A DNA stretch of 55,089 nucleotides from Candidatus Segatella violae (GCA_002440225.1 DJSH01000060.1:6341-61429); one strand, 5' to 3'. Positions 7,951 to 16,836 are shown, numbered from the stretch's first letter. Made by a program: numbers and translations. The notes: generated by a model not told the origin, from the sequence alone.

Positions 7951-8592
7951 ATGACACATTATATAATAGCAGACAACCAAGAGTTGACCCGAGCAGGGCT
8001 CAAGGCCATCATTCGCTCCAAGTTCCCCGGCGAAATCAGCATCGCCGACGACAAGACTGAGCTTATTCTTCAGTTGAAAGAGCATCCAGAAAGCATCATC
8101 TTTCTGGACTATACCCTTTTCGACTTCAACGATGCCAGCAACCTGATGATTGCCGCCGACCGTTTCACGGGGACGCAATGGATATTGATTTCCGAAGATC
8201 TCACTACAGATTTCATAGGACAAATCTATTATAGCAGTCGCAACATCAGTGTTCTTTTCAAAGATACTCCGGTCAATGACATTGCCAATGCCATACGAGC
8301 AGCGCAAGAAGGCAACCGCTTTTTCTCACAAAGAGCTGTAGAACTATTACTCAACCAACGCCAAAAGGAAGAAGTTGAAACCAATCTCACACAGACAGAG
8401 ATAGAGATACTGAAGGCCATAGCACAAGGTAAGACTACCAAGGAAATTGCCAACGAGCGCTTCTCCTCTATCCATACCATCAATACGCACCGTAAGAATA
8501 TATTTAGGAAAATCGGTGTCAACTCCGCCCATGAAGCCATCAAGTATGCCTTCCGTTCTGGGCTAGTAGACACCAACGAATTCTATATTTAA
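7951..8592 (+). CDS. NarL/LuxR-type response regulator, orphan
   Basis: A 213-residue DNA-binding response regulator. The N-terminal receiver domain keeps D8 of the acidic patch (followed by N9 instead of a second acidic residue), phospho-acceptor D53 in FLDYTL, and K104 in VLFKD. A linker leads to the C-terminal LuxR-type helix-turn-helix (about 144-205), with LTQTEIEILKAIAQGKTTKE and the recognition helix around SSIHTINTHRKNIF. No histidine kinase is adjacent. It follows pstA on the same strand. Its stop codon lies inside the left arm of the terminator at 8588-8650. It might regulate the cys-pst operon, but nothing in the sequence proves this. Confidence 0.88.
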   Translation: MTHYIIADNQELTRAGLKAIIRSKFPGEISIADDKTELILQLKEHPESIIFLDYTLFDFNDASNLMIAADRFTGTQWILISEDLTTDFIGQIYYSSRNISVLFKDTPVNDIANAIRAAQEGNRFFSQRAVELLLNQRQKEEVETNLTQTEIEILKAIAQGKTTKEIANERFSSIHTINTHRKNIFRKIGVNSAHEAIKYAFRSGLVDTNEFYI

Positions 8593-8650
8593 AGGCAAAA
8601 AACAAAAGGGTAAATTATATCTTTTTACCCTTTTGTTTTTTGCCTTTAAA
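8588..8650. terminator. 27-bp perfect bidirectional terminator
   Basis: The left arm (8588-8614) and right arm (8624-8650) pair perfectly over 27 bases around a 9-base loop. The stem contains A-run/T-run segments, so it can terminate both the response regulator (plus) and panD (minus). The stem includes the stop codon of the regulator. Confidence 0.85.
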
Positions 8651-8662
8651 ACGTTACCCTTA

Positions 8663-9007
8663 TCAAATTTTGTTTCCTTCTTTAGGGAACACAACAGTAG
8701 GCTTGAAGGTCTTAGCTTCCTCAAAGTCCATCAAGGCATAGGCAATGATAATGACAGTGTCACCCACTTGAACTTTGCGAGCAGCAGCACCATTCAAACA
8801 GATGCAACCGCTACCACGCTCACCTTTTATAATATAAGTTTCCAAGCGCTCACCGTTGTTATTGTCGACAATCTGAACCTTCTCGCCGGCTATCAAGCCA
8901 GCAGCATCCATCAAGTCCTCGTCTATCGTAATGCTGCCCATATAGTTGAGGTTGGCCTCAGTCACCTTCACACAATGGAGCTTACTCTTCAATACTTCAA
9001 TCTGCAT
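8663..9007 (-). CDS. panD: Aspartate 1-decarboxylase (PanD)
   Basis: It makes beta-alanine from aspartate for pantothenate synthesis, in the cytoplasm. The 114-residue proenzyme has the self-cleavage site Gly24-Ser25 in NYMGSIT; Ser25 becomes the pyruvoyl group. The helper residues Tyr22 and Tyr58-type positions are in the expected segments (YIIKGERGSG). It lies 45 bases downstream of panC on the minus strand, so the two are probably one transcript supplying both the enzyme that makes beta-alanine and the one that uses it. Confidence 0.95.
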   Translation of the reverse strand: MQIEVLKSKLHCVKVTEANLNYMGSITIDEDLMDAAGLIAGEKVQIVDNNNGERLETYIIKGERGSGCICLNGAAARKVQVGDTVIIIAYALMDFEEAKTFKPTVVFPKEGNKI

Positions 9008-9052
9008 AGTTTATCTTGTTAATCTATTCGGATTCAAAGAATCTGTAATGTT

Positions 9053-9904
9053 TTAGCCTTTATACTTGATGTGGTCGATGAGACGGATAGGAGTCTTGCC
9101 ACAATATACGGTGATACAACCTACCACGTAAGCAGAGTCTTCCCAAGATGCAACGTCCTGCAAGGTATCGCCATCCACAATCTCGAAATACTCCACTTCC
9201 AATCCATCCACTGCATTGATGTCAGCCACCACCTTGTCGTGAGTATCCTTCACGGTATGAGTCTTGGCATACTCTAAGCTAGCCTTCAGAGCCTTGTAGA
9301 TGTTAGGTGCGATGGCACGCTCATCAGGAGCCAACAAGGAGTTGCGGCTGCTCTTGGCAAGTCCATCCTCATCACGCACGATAGGACACTCCACGATCTT
9401 CACGTTGCTGCCGATATATTTCACGAGCTGCTTGATGACAGCAATCTGCTGCCAGTCCTTCTCGCCGAAATAAGCACGTGTAGGACGAACGATATAGAAA
9501 AGGCGGCTCACCACCTGGCATACGCCATTGAAATGACCTGGGCGCTTGGCACCCTCCATCACTGTAGATACAGGAGGAAATTCAAAGTGGCGCTCATCTG
9601 GTGTAGGATACATCTCCTTCACGGACGGGGCAAACACATAGTCGGCACCACAAGCCTCAACGAGCTTGCAGTCAGCATCAAGCGTGCGAGGATAACGCTC
9701 CAAGTCACCCTTGTCGTTGAACTGTGTAGGGTTCAAGAATACCGATACAACTGTTACGCCATTTTCCTTGACACTGCGCTTGATGAGAGAGGCGTGACCC
9801 TCATGAAGTGCACCCATTGTTGGCACGAGGCCAATTTCCTTACCCTCCTTGCGAACATCGAAGAGTTCGTTCTGGAGGTCAACAATCTTATTGAATACTT
9901 TCAT
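9053..9904 (-). CDS. panC: Pantothenate synthetase (PanC)
   Basis: It joins pantoate and beta-alanine with ATP to give pantothenate. The 283 residues show the nucleotidyltransferase motif PTMGALHEGHASLI near residue 28, the FLNPTQF substrate loop, GEKDWQQ, and the KSSRNSLL ATP-binding motif. Length is normal. The gene diverges from the GT5-half gene across a 175-base spacer, and panD follows. The start ATG is at 9902-9904. Confidence 0.96.
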   Translation of the reverse strand: MKVFNKIVDLQNELFDVRKEGKEIGLVPTMGALHEGHASLIKRSVKENGVTVVSVFLNPTQFNDKGDLERYPRTLDADCKLVEACGADYVFAPSVKEMYPTPDERHFEFPPVSTVMEGAKRPGHFNGVCQVVSRLFYIVRPTRAYFGEKDWQQIAVIKQLVKYIGSNVKIVECPIVRDEDGLAKSSRNSLLAPDERAIAPNIYKALKASLEYAKTHTVKDTHDKVVADINAVDGLEVEYFEIVDGDTLQDVASWEDSAYVVGCITVYCGKTPIRLIDHIKYKG

Positions 9905-10039
9905 CTTCTTAATCTGTTTTCCGAGTGCAAAATAACAACTTTTTTCTCAAATGAGAAAGAAAAAACCTAAAAATATGCGAATAAAAGCCGAAATTCTTCA
10001 ATTTCGCCAAGAAAATGCCGTAATTTGAAGTTTTTTTTG

Positions 10040-10047
10040 TACCTTTG
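10040..10047 (+). promoter_or_regulatory. -7 box TACCTTTG before the GT5-half gene
   Basis: TACCTTTGC follows a T-run and lies 32 bases before the ATG at 10080. No clear TTTG stands at the proper -33 distance, so only the -7 element is supported. Confidence 0.6.
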
Positions 10048-10079
10048 CACGTAATTCGTAAGAATAAAATTTAAATTTT

Positions 10080-10892
10080 ATGGCAAAGAAAGTACTTTTT
10101 ATCAATCAGGAGATCGACCCATATGTAGCCGAGACCCACATGTCTATCATGGGACGCGAACTACCTCAGAAGATGCAGGAAGCTGGTTTTGAGATTCGCA
10201 CCTTTATGCCTAAATGGGGCACCATCAATGAGCGTCGTGGACAGTTGCACGAGGTCATTCGCCTGTCTGGTATGAACCTTATCATCGATGACACAGACCA
10301 CCCTCTTATCATCAAGGTTGCATCTATACCGACAACACGACAGCAGATTTATTTCATCGACAACGACGACTATTTCAAGAGTCGCCAGATGGGAGCCGAC
10401 GAGAAAGGCGTAGAATACGCCGACAATGGTGAGCGTGCCATATTCTTCGCACGTGGCGTGTTGGAGACGGTGAAAAAATTACGTTGGCAGCCTGATGTCA
10501 TAGTTTGTCAAGGATGGGCAAGTTGCGTGGTGCCTTTCTATGTAAAGACAGCCTACAGCGAGGAGCCTTCTTTCGCCGAATCAAAAGTAATAACCTCTTT
10601 ATATACCAATGAGCTCAAGGGCGAATTGGGAGAGAATTTCAAGCGCTGCGTGGATTTCAGGGACGCAAAGGCCGAACTGCTCGACGGATACAAGAGCGAT
10701 TTCGACTTCACCGAGCTGGGCAAGCTTGCCATCGACTACAGCGACGGTGTAGTGGAGGCTGAAGCCGGAGCTACTCCTACACTCATCGAATACGCCAAGG
10801 AGAAGAACAAGCCATTGCTTCTATTCCCTGGTGATGATTTCGCTGAGCCTTACGCTGATTTCATCAACAAGGTTTGTCCTGACGCAGAATAA
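10080..10892 (+). CDS. Glycogen/starch-synthase N-terminal half (GT5 domain only)
   Basis: The 270 residues resemble the N-terminal Rossmann domain of GT5 glycogen synthases, from the strand KVLFINQEIDPYV to the region PDVIVCQGWASCVVPFYVK. The C-terminal GT1-like half that binds the nucleotide sugar is absent. The usual KTGGL motif that contacts ADP-glucose is replaced by AETHMS. Full-length GlgA is about 480 residues. Similar short proteins are known in Bacteroidota near panC, so this is probably a real conserved form and not a broken gene. Catalytic activity is doubtful from the sequence. A DUF4270 lipoprotein gene follows after 30 bases. Confidence 0.75.
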   Translation: MAKKVLFINQEIDPYVAETHMSIMGRELPQKMQEAGFEIRTFMPKWGTINERRGQLHEVIRLSGMNLIIDDTDHPLIIKVASIPTTRQQIYFIDNDDYFKSRQMGADEKGVEYADNGERAIFFARGVLETVKKLRWQPDVIVCQGWASCVVPFYVKTAYSEEPSFAESKVITSLYTNELKGELGENFKRCVDFRDAKAELLDGYKSDFDFTELGKLAIDYSDGVVEAEAGATPTLIEYAKEKNKPLLLFPGDDFAEPYADFINKVCPDAE

Positions 10893-10922
10893 TTCCGACA
10901 ACAGAGACACATAACAAGGATA

Positions 10923-12377
10923 ATGAAAATTATAAAACTTTTTACAGCATTAGTAATAGCAGCACTGACGTTTGCTGCCTGTGATGACACCACAGATAAC
11001 ATAGGCGGCTCTGTCACCAACGACGTAGACAACATCTACATTTCGAGTGCATTGTATAATGTCACCACCGAATCGTATGTACCAGATTCTGTGCTCAGCC
11101 GCAGCAACTCAGGGCTCATCGGAAAGGTAAAAGATCCAGAGACTGGCAACTACATTACTGGCGACTACATGACCCAGTTTGGCGTATTGCCTTCGTTCGA
11201 TGTCGATACCTTGTCATACATCAAGGCTGCCAACAATGGAAATTTGGAGGCAGACTCTTGCTACATTCTGGTTTCCTATAGCAGCACCTATGGAGACTCC
11301 ATTGCCCCAATGAAGGTAGCTGCCTACGAGATGACCAAGCCCATGACCGAGGACGAGGAATACTATTCTAATTATGATGCCTTCGAGCATGGATGGGTGA
11401 GCGAGAACAACTATCCCTGCACTGCCACTTACAACCTGTGCAACAAGACTGGGGTGAAATATTTCAAGATATACCTCAACAAGCCTTACACCAAGGATGG
11501 CACGACCTATAAGAACTATGGCAGCTACATTCTCCAGACTTACGAGGCTCATCCAGAGTATTTCAAAACAAACTATAGATTTCTACACAATGTTTGCCCA
11601 GGCTTCTATATCAAGAACGTGGGCGGTGTAGGCAACGTAGCCAACATTTGGAATACCGAGATTCAGTTCTACTGGACTCGCCACAAGACCGTAAAGGCAA
11701 AGGATGGCTCAGACAGCACCGCCGTGAGCTACGGCTACAACCGATTCGACGGTACAGAGGAAGTGTTGCAGCTCAACAAGATCACCAATGCCAAAGAGCG
11801 TCTACACCAGATGGCTGCCGACGAGAACTGCACATATCTGAAGTCACCTGCTGGTATTTTCACCCTCGCCACCCTCCCTGTCGAGGACATCATGAAGGGA
11901 CACGAGAAGGACACGCTGAACACAGCAACGATCACCTTCCCACGCCTGAACAACGAGGATGCCGACAACAAATATCAGTTTGATACACCATCCACCATCT
12001 TGATGGTACAGGCAGACAGCTTGAAATCGTTCTTCGAGGAAGCAAAGGTCATCGATAACCGAACCTCATTCGTATCATCATACAACAGCAGTTCCACCGG
12101 TGTAAAGAACGCATACACCTTCAGCAACATTGCCAATCTCGTTTCGGCGATGTACAAGCTCAAAGGAAAAAGCGAAAATTGGAACAAGGTGGCTCTGATT
12201 CCTGTTAAGTTGACAACGAGCACGCAGAACTCTTCAACGGTTATCACCAAGATAAATCACGACATGGCTCTCACCTCTACCCGACTGGTAAAAGGCAAGA
12301 TTACTACCGACAGCAGTGGCAAGGAAACGAGTCCTATCCAAATCAAGGTGATATATAGTAAGTTCAAGGAGAAATAA
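10923..12377 (+). CDS. DUF4270 lipoprotein
   Basis: A 484-residue exported protein. The N-terminal signal is followed by lipobox LTFAAC with the lipidated Cys at residue 20, and the mature part begins DDTTDNIGGS. The family, DUF4270, is common in Bacteroidota, predicted to be an outer-membrane lipoprotein, and of unknown function. It is 30 bases behind the GT5-half gene and likely co-transcribed, an arrangement I recall from other members of the phylum. No enzymatic motif is visible. Confidence 0.82.
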   Translation: MKIIKLFTALVIAALTFAACDDTTDNIGGSVTNDVDNIYISSALYNVTTESYVPDSVLSRSNSGLIGKVKDPETGNYITGDYMTQFGVLPSFDVDTLSYIKAANNGNLEADSCYILVSYSSTYGDSIAPMKVAAYEMTKPMTEDEEYYSNYDAFEHGWVSENNYPCTATYNLCNKTGVKYFKIYLNKPYTKDGTTYKNYGSYILQTYEAHPEYFKTNYRFLHNVCPGFYIKNVGGVGNVANIWNTEIQFYWTRHKTVKAKDGSDSTAVSYGYNRFDGTEEVLQLNKITNAKERLHQMAADENCTYLKSPAGIFTLATLPVEDIMKGHEKDTLNTATITFPRLNNEDADNKYQFDTPSTILMVQADSLKSFFEEAKVIDNRTSFVSSYNSSSTGVKNAYTFSNIANLVSAMYKLKGKSENWNKVALIPVKLTTSTQNSSTVITKINHDMALTSTRLVKGKITTDSSGKETSPIQIKVIYSKFKEK

Positions 12378-12404
12378 AAGTTTGTTTCAATCGTAACATA
12401 CATT

Positions 12405-12545
12405 ATGGCAGACAATTTTCTAGAACGACATCGTGAGGAATACGAAAAGCGCAAGGCTGCATGGCTCAAGAAGAAAAAGCTCTTCCTCAAGACCAAGCCC
12501 AAGGCGCAACCACAAATACAACGTCCTGACGATGAAGCCTTATAA
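12405..12545 (+). CDS. 46-aa highly basic small protein
   Basis: The frame begins MADNFLERHREEYEKRK and ends PDDEAL before TAA at 12543-12545. It contains the run AWLKKKKLFLKTKPK, so it is strongly basic and probably helical. It is 27 bases after the DUF4270 gene and just before the terminator at 12563-12598, in a full operon-like setting. I recall similar very short basic proteins in other Bacteroidota, but cannot name a function. RNA or ribosome binding would be a guess. Confidence 0.55.
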   Translation: MADNFLERHREEYEKRKAAWLKKKKLFLKTKPKAQPQIQRPDDEAL

Positions 12546-12562
12546 AGGAAGCAATCCAACAA

Positions 12563-12598
12563 AAAGCCTCCCCTAGCCCAACGGCTAAGGGAGGCTTT
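12563..12598. terminator. Bidirectional terminator between 46-aa gene and uvrD
   Basis: AAAGCCTCCCCTAGCC (12563-12578) pairs with the arm ending at 12598 with one mismatch around a 4-base loop. T-rich flanks on both sides suit the plus operon and the minus-strand uvrD. Confidence 0.8.
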
Positions 12599-12644
12599 AT
12601 TCGTATATCCCCATCATATTTTACTTTACTCTGCCAAGTCATTC

Positions 12645-15047
12645 TTATCCTATAATCGTAAACTTAGCAAACTTCAAGAGAAGCTGTTTCGTGCCCGAAT
12701 GAACAAACTCCACGGTAGCCTTGGCATTCTCGCCCGAGCCTTCCAGTTTCAGAATGGTTCCTACTCCAAAGCGCTGATGCTCGATTTTCATTCCTTCTCT
12801 CAAATTTCCTCCAGCTGAGCTAGAGGATGCAGAAAGGCTAGCCGACGACGCACTAGGTGAAGCGGTAGATGTTCCCAAAACACGACGAGCGGCATTCAAT
12901 GCTCTAACCGATTTGAAATTAGCTTCAGAACGCACAGAACGAGAACTCTCGTTTGTTCGAGACGTATAGGAAGGTTTAGGATCTGCCATAAACTGTGTAG
13001 CTACAGGACGAGAGACAGGTCTATCCCACGGCATTCTTCCACCATATCCACTTGTCGAACCACCAAAGCTAGCGCCCCCCTCCTCATGGCAATCTATCAA
13101 ACTGCTATCAATCTCATCGATGAATCGGCTAGGATTGTCGAATTCCATCTTGCCATAGCGCCAACGATTTTTGGCATTAGTGAGGATACAGTGTTTCTCG
13201 GCACGCGTTATCGCCACGTAAAGCAATCGACGCTCCTCCTCCAATTCCCTTGGAGACACGGCGGCTATTGGGCTTGGGAAGATATTCTCTTCCAAACCTA
13301 CCACAAATACCGTAGGAAACTCCAAGCCCTTGGCAGCATGCACCGTCATGAGCGATACACGAGGCTCGTCCTTGTCACCGTCACTGTCGGCATCGGTGAG
13401 CAAGGCGACATCCTGCAAATAATCATTAAGGAAAGCCTCATCCATGCGCCCCTCCTCCCTTCGCTCCTCAACAAAGGTCGACATGCCGCTAAGGAACTCC
13501 TCCAGGTTTTCCTGGCGAGCCAAGTCGTCGGCATCCTTGCCCGACATGATGTCTCCACTGATTCCACTTTCCTTGATGATGGCGTCGCCCAGCTCATAGA
13601 CATCATTGGTATGCGAACGTTCGATGAACGACTGAATGAGCGATCTGAAAGTGTCAAGCTTAGTGAGGGTACCCTTGTTCACATTCAAGCCATAATGGGC
13701 AGGCTCGCCTATCACCTCCCAGAAACTTACCTCGTTTTGATGGGCACAATCGGCAATCTTCGCCACGGTAGTGGCACCTATGCCACGAGCCGGATAGTTG
13801 ATGATGCGCTTGATAGCCTCCTCGTCATCTGGGTTGGCGACAAGACGGAAATAAGCAATAATGTCCTTGATTTCCTTACGTTGATAGAAACTCAGACCGC
13901 CATAGATACGATAAGGAATGCCTTGCTTGCGAAATTCTTCCTCGAAGCTTCGGCTCTGTGCATTGGTACGATAGAGGATGGCAAAATCGCTATACTCACA
14001 TTGTTCTTGTCGTTTGATGCGATTCACGTCTTTCGCCACGATTACAGCCTCTTCCTTATCGCTGTAGGCTGGTTGGTATTGAATTTTCTCCCCCTTTGCA
14101 TTCTCACTGAACACATCCTTAGGTATTTGGTTGCGGTTGTGTTTGATGAGGCTATTGGCAGCCTCGACAATGGTTTGGGTTGAACGGTAGTTCTGTTCGA
14201 GTTTGAAGAGCTTAGTACCCTCCAATTGGTGCTGATAGTTGAGAATATTATCGATGTTAGCTCCACGGAAACTGTATATGCTCTGGGAATCATCGCCCAC
14301 AGCGCACACTCGCATCTTCTCCTTGCAGAGTTGCATCACGATGTTCATCTGCACCTTGTTGGTGTCTTGATACTCATCCACCAAGATATAGTCAAAACGG
14401 TCGGCATATTTTCTTCGGATGTCCTCGTGGTCGCGGAAGAGTTGAAAGGTAAGCATCAGCAAGTCGTCGAAATCCATGGCGTTCGCCTGTTTGCAGCGTT
14501 GCACGTAGGCACGATAAATCTTACCTATCTCTGGCATGTTGGCACGTTTGTCCTTAATATAATTATCTTGGTCGCTCTCATAAATCTCAGCTGTTTGCAA
14601 ACAGTTCTTCGCCATCGAGATGCGAGCATGTACGGCAGCAGGCTTGTAATTTTTGTCGCTGAGTCCCATCTCCTTCACGATGGCCTTGATGAGAGAACGG
14701 GAATCAGACTCATCGTAAATGGTAAAGTTGTTGTTGAAACCTATGTGCTCAGCCTCGGCACGAAGAATGCGCGAAAAGATGCTGTGAAAGGTACCCATAT
14801 AGAGATACTGGGCTAGGTCGTCGCCCACCAACTTGCCTATACGCTGTTTCATCTCCTTTGCCGCCTTATTGGTAAAGGTAAGCGCCATGATGCTCCATGG
14901 TTTCATCCCCTGACTCAGGAGATAGGCAATCTTATAGGTGAGCACACGAGTCTTGCCCGAACCTGCACCCGCAATCACCAGCGAAGGTCCGTCGATATAT
15001 TCCACAGCCTTTCGCTGCGATTCATTCAAGTCTTTCAGTAAATCCAT
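12645..15047 (-). CDS. uvrD: UvrD/PcrA-type superfamily I DNA helicase
   Basis: A 3'-5' DNA helicase acting in nucleotide-excision and mismatch repair or replication restart. The 800 residues show motif I GAGSGKT (27-33), motif Ia ALTFTNKAA, motif II VDEYQDTN, motif III GDDSQSIYSFRGA, motif IV QNYRS, motif V VHAAKGLEF and motif VI YVAITRAE. A low-complexity Ser/Ala linker (ASPSASSASLSASSSS) precedes a C-terminal Tudor-like segment with EHQRFGVGTI. Length is close to PcrA/UvrD (about 720-760). It stands alone on the minus strand, with a large inverted repeat in front of its start. Confidence 0.95.
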   Translation of the reverse strand: MDLLKDLNESQRKAVEYIDGPSLVIAGAGSGKTRVLTYKIAYLLSQGMKPWSIMALTFTNKAAKEMKQRIGKLVGDDLAQYLYMGTFHSIFSRILRAEAEHIGFNNNFTIYDESDSRSLIKAIVKEMGLSDKNYKPAAVHARISMAKNCLQTAEIYESDQDNYIKDKRANMPEIGKIYRAYVQRCKQANAMDFDDLLMLTFQLFRDHEDIRRKYADRFDYILVDEYQDTNKVQMNIVMQLCKEKMRVCAVGDDSQSIYSFRGANIDNILNYQHQLEGTKLFKLEQNYRSTQTIVEAANSLIKHNRNQIPKDVFSENAKGEKIQYQPAYSDKEEAVIVAKDVNRIKRQEQCEYSDFAILYRTNAQSRSFEEEFRKQGIPYRIYGGLSFYQRKEIKDIIAYFRLVANPDDEEAIKRIINYPARGIGATTVAKIADCAHQNEVSFWEVIGEPAHYGLNVNKGTLTKLDTFRSLIQSFIERSHTNDVYELGDAIIKESGISGDIMSGKDADDLARQENLEEFLSGMSTFVEERREEGRMDEAFLNDYLQDVALLTDADSDGDKDEPRVSLMTVHAAKGLEFPTVFVVGLEENIFPSPIAAVSPRELEEERRLLYVAITRAEKHCILTNAKNRWRYGKMEFDNPSRFIDEIDSSLIDCHEEGGASFGGSTSGYGGRMPWDRPVSRPVATQFMADPKPSYTSRTNESSRSVRSEANFKSVRALNAARRVLGTSTASPSASSASLSASSSSAGGNLREGMKIEHQRFGVGTILKLEGSGENAKATVEFVHSGTKQLLLKFAKFTIIG

Positions 15048-15062
15048 TATTCAATGTTTAAT

Positions 15063-15147
15063 GCTTAGTGCTTAATGTATAAATTCCCTTCAAGCCTGTT
15101 TGACATTTAGTTTTCTTCAAGCAAACATCGAACATTAAGCACTAAGC
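15063..15147. repeat. Inverted repeat upstream of uvrD
   Basis: GCTTAGTGCTTAATGT (15063-15078) is a perfect 16-base complement of 15132-15147. The arms are built from the CTTAGTGCTTAATG word type seen in other spacers. The pair lies between uvrD (start 15047) and the end of mtgA (15155), both on the minus strand, so it falls in the uvrD leader or the mtgA trailer. No T-run follows the arms on the minus strand. Confidence 0.65.
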
Positions 15148-15154
15148 AAAATTA

Positions 15155-15883
15155 TTATTTTCCCCTGTATCCTCCAACGGCGGTGGCTGGGTTTATATCC
15201 TCACCCTCACGAGGGAAAGCTGGGATAAACTTCATCTGATGCTCTATCTGCCGCTGGCGTTTGCGCATATATTCGCTTGGATGAAGCGAACTATATTTGC
15301 GTGGATTAGGCAAGGTGGCAGCTATCAAGGCACACTCTCCACGGAAAAGGTCCTGGGCTTTCTTATTGAAATGATACTCTGCCACGGCATCCACACCATA
15401 GATGCCCGGCCCCATCTCTATGCTGTTGAGATAAACCTCCATGATGCGCTGCTTGCTCCACATCAGTTCGATGAGGAAAGTGAAATATACCTCGAATCCC
15501 TTGCGGGTCCAGGAGCGCCCCGGCCAGAGGAACACGTTCTTGGCAGTCTGCTGACTGATGGTACTGGCTCCATGCACCTTGCCACCACGAGCATTGTTCT
15601 TGGCTGCACTCTCGATGGCATTGAAATCGAAGCCATGATGCTTGAGGAAACGGGCATCCTCGCTCGCCATCACCGCCACAGGCATGTGAGGTGACATTTT
15701 GTTGAGTGAAATCCAGTGATGATGCAGGGTAACACTTTCTCCATCAGCCACTTGCTGGAAGCAACGGATAATCATCAAAGGTGTAAGATACACAGGGATG
15801 AAACGATAGGCCACTACAGCAAGAATGGTGGTACTGAAAAACAGCACCACCACCCATCTTATAATATTCTTGACTTTCTTCAT
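15155..15883 (-). CDS. mtgA: Monofunctional peptidoglycan transglycosylase (MtgA)
   Basis: A GT51 glycosyltransferase that polymerises lipid II into glycan strands at the inner membrane. The 242 residues begin with a membrane anchor (about 9-30). They carry the catalytic motif ASEDARFLKHHGFD with Glu75, then GASTISQQTAKN and RKGFEVYFTFLIE, as in the family. There is no transpeptidase domain. Its ATG overlaps the stop of the upstream OmpA gene by one base (TAATG at 15885-15881 on the minus strand), which suggests translational coupling. Confidence 0.94.
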   Translation of the reverse strand: MKKVKNIIRWVVVLFFSTTILAVVAYRFIPVYLTPLMIIRCFQQVADGESVTLHHHWISLNKMSPHMPVAVMASEDARFLKHHGFDFNAIESAAKNNARGGKVHGASTISQQTAKNVFLWPGRSWTRKGFEVYFTFLIELMWSKQRIMEVYLNSIEMGPGIYGVDAVAEYHFNKKAQDLFRGECALIAATLPNPRKYSSLHPSEYMRKRQRQIEHQMKFIPAFPREGEDINPATAVGGYRGK

Positions 15884-16578
15884 TATTTCAAAGTACCATT
15901 GTTGGCAGCATTCACCATTGCCTGACTAGCATAGAGATATACCTCTACACGACGGTTGGCCTGGCGACCAGCTGCTGTGCTATTGTCAGCCACAGGGTTG
16001 GTAGAGCCCTTGCCCTCTACTGATTTCACTTGCTTATCGGTCACGCCACAAGAAGACAAGTAGTTGTATACCGACTTGGCGCGGTTCTGGCTCAGAGGCA
16101 AGTTGATGCCGTCGTTGCCTGTATTGTCAGTATATCCCATGATAGCAACGTCGCAGTCGGTGTTCTGCTTCAAAGTGGTAGCCAACTTTGCCAAATCATT
16201 CTTGGCATTGGCATTGAGATCATATTTGTTGGTCTGGAAAAGAATGCCAGAGTCGAAAGTCACCTTAACTGCATCTAAACCGTTGGCATCGGTCACAGTT
16301 TCCACCTGAGCGTTCTGAATCTGCTCAGCCTGCTTCTTCACCTTATCCATATGTTTACCGATGAGAGTTCCAGCTCCACCACCTACGGCTGCACCGATGG
16401 CAGCACCAACGAGAGCACCCGTGCCATGATGGCTATTGTTGAGCAAACCGCCGACCACGCCACCGAGCGCAGCACCGGCACCAGCGCCGATGAGACCACC
16501 ATTGCCCTGATTGTTACCACAAGAACCCAAAAGCAAGCAGAGAGAAAGGCCTGCTACTGCAAAATTCATCTTTTTCAT
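15883..16578 (-). CDS. OmpA-family lipoprotein with glycine zipper
   Basis: The 231-residue frame starts at the ATG complementary to 16576-16578, which is preceded by GGAG and by a -7 box at 16612-16619. A longer frame to 16695 would begin upstream of that promoter and is rejected. The signal peptide ends in a lipobox LLLGSC with Cys20. A long glycine-zipper follows (about 27-72), then an OmpA C-terminal domain binding peptidoglycan (YTDNTG, LSQNRA, ANRRVEVYL). Probably an outer-membrane lipoprotein that anchors to the wall. It overlaps mtgA by one base. Confidence 0.9.
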   Translation of the reverse strand: MKKMNFAVAGLSLCLLLGSCGNNQGNGGLIGAGAGAALGGVVGGLLNNSHHGTGALVGAAIGAAVGGGAGTLIGKHMDKVKKQAEQIQNAQVETVTDANGLDAVKVTFDSGILFQTNKYDLNANAKNDLAKLATTLKQNTDCDVAIMGYTDNTGNDGINLPLSQNRAKSVYNYLSSCGVTDKQVKSVEGKGSTNPVADNSTAAGRQANRRVEVYLYASQAMVNAANNGTLK

Positions 16579-16611
16579 TTCTAAATCTCCTATATTTTTG
16601 TTATTTAATTG

Positions 16612-16619
16612 CAAAGATA
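16612..16619 (-). promoter_or_regulatory. -7 box for the OmpA-mtgA operon
   Basis: On the minus strand the box reads TATCTTTG, followed by CAAT. It lies 33 bases upstream of the OmpA ATG at 16578. No clear TTTG at -33 was seen. Confidence 0.65.
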
Positions 16620-16662
16620 ACTCTTTTTTCTCCATAATGGAGAGTTTTCTAATATTTTTTTG

Positions 16663-16670
16663 TATTTTTG
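16663..16670 (+). promoter_or_regulatory. Candidate -7 box for proS with long leader
   Basis: TATTTTTGC follows a T-run. It is 166 bases before the proS ATG, so the leader would be about 160 bases. The leader contains ACACCTTAATTATAT near 16782-16796. No clear stem is visible by eye. Assignment is tentative. Confidence 0.4.
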
Positions 16671-16836
16671 CATGCAAATTTAAGTGTATTTGCATAAATG
16701 CAGCAAGGAATTCTCCTATTAGATGGTGGGAAATCCCTAAAAGGCTACATTCAAGAGGTCGATAACGCTCCCTTATGCTCCTACACCTTAATTATATAAA
16801 GATAAGAATAAAATTAAAATACAGAATTAAGTAAAA

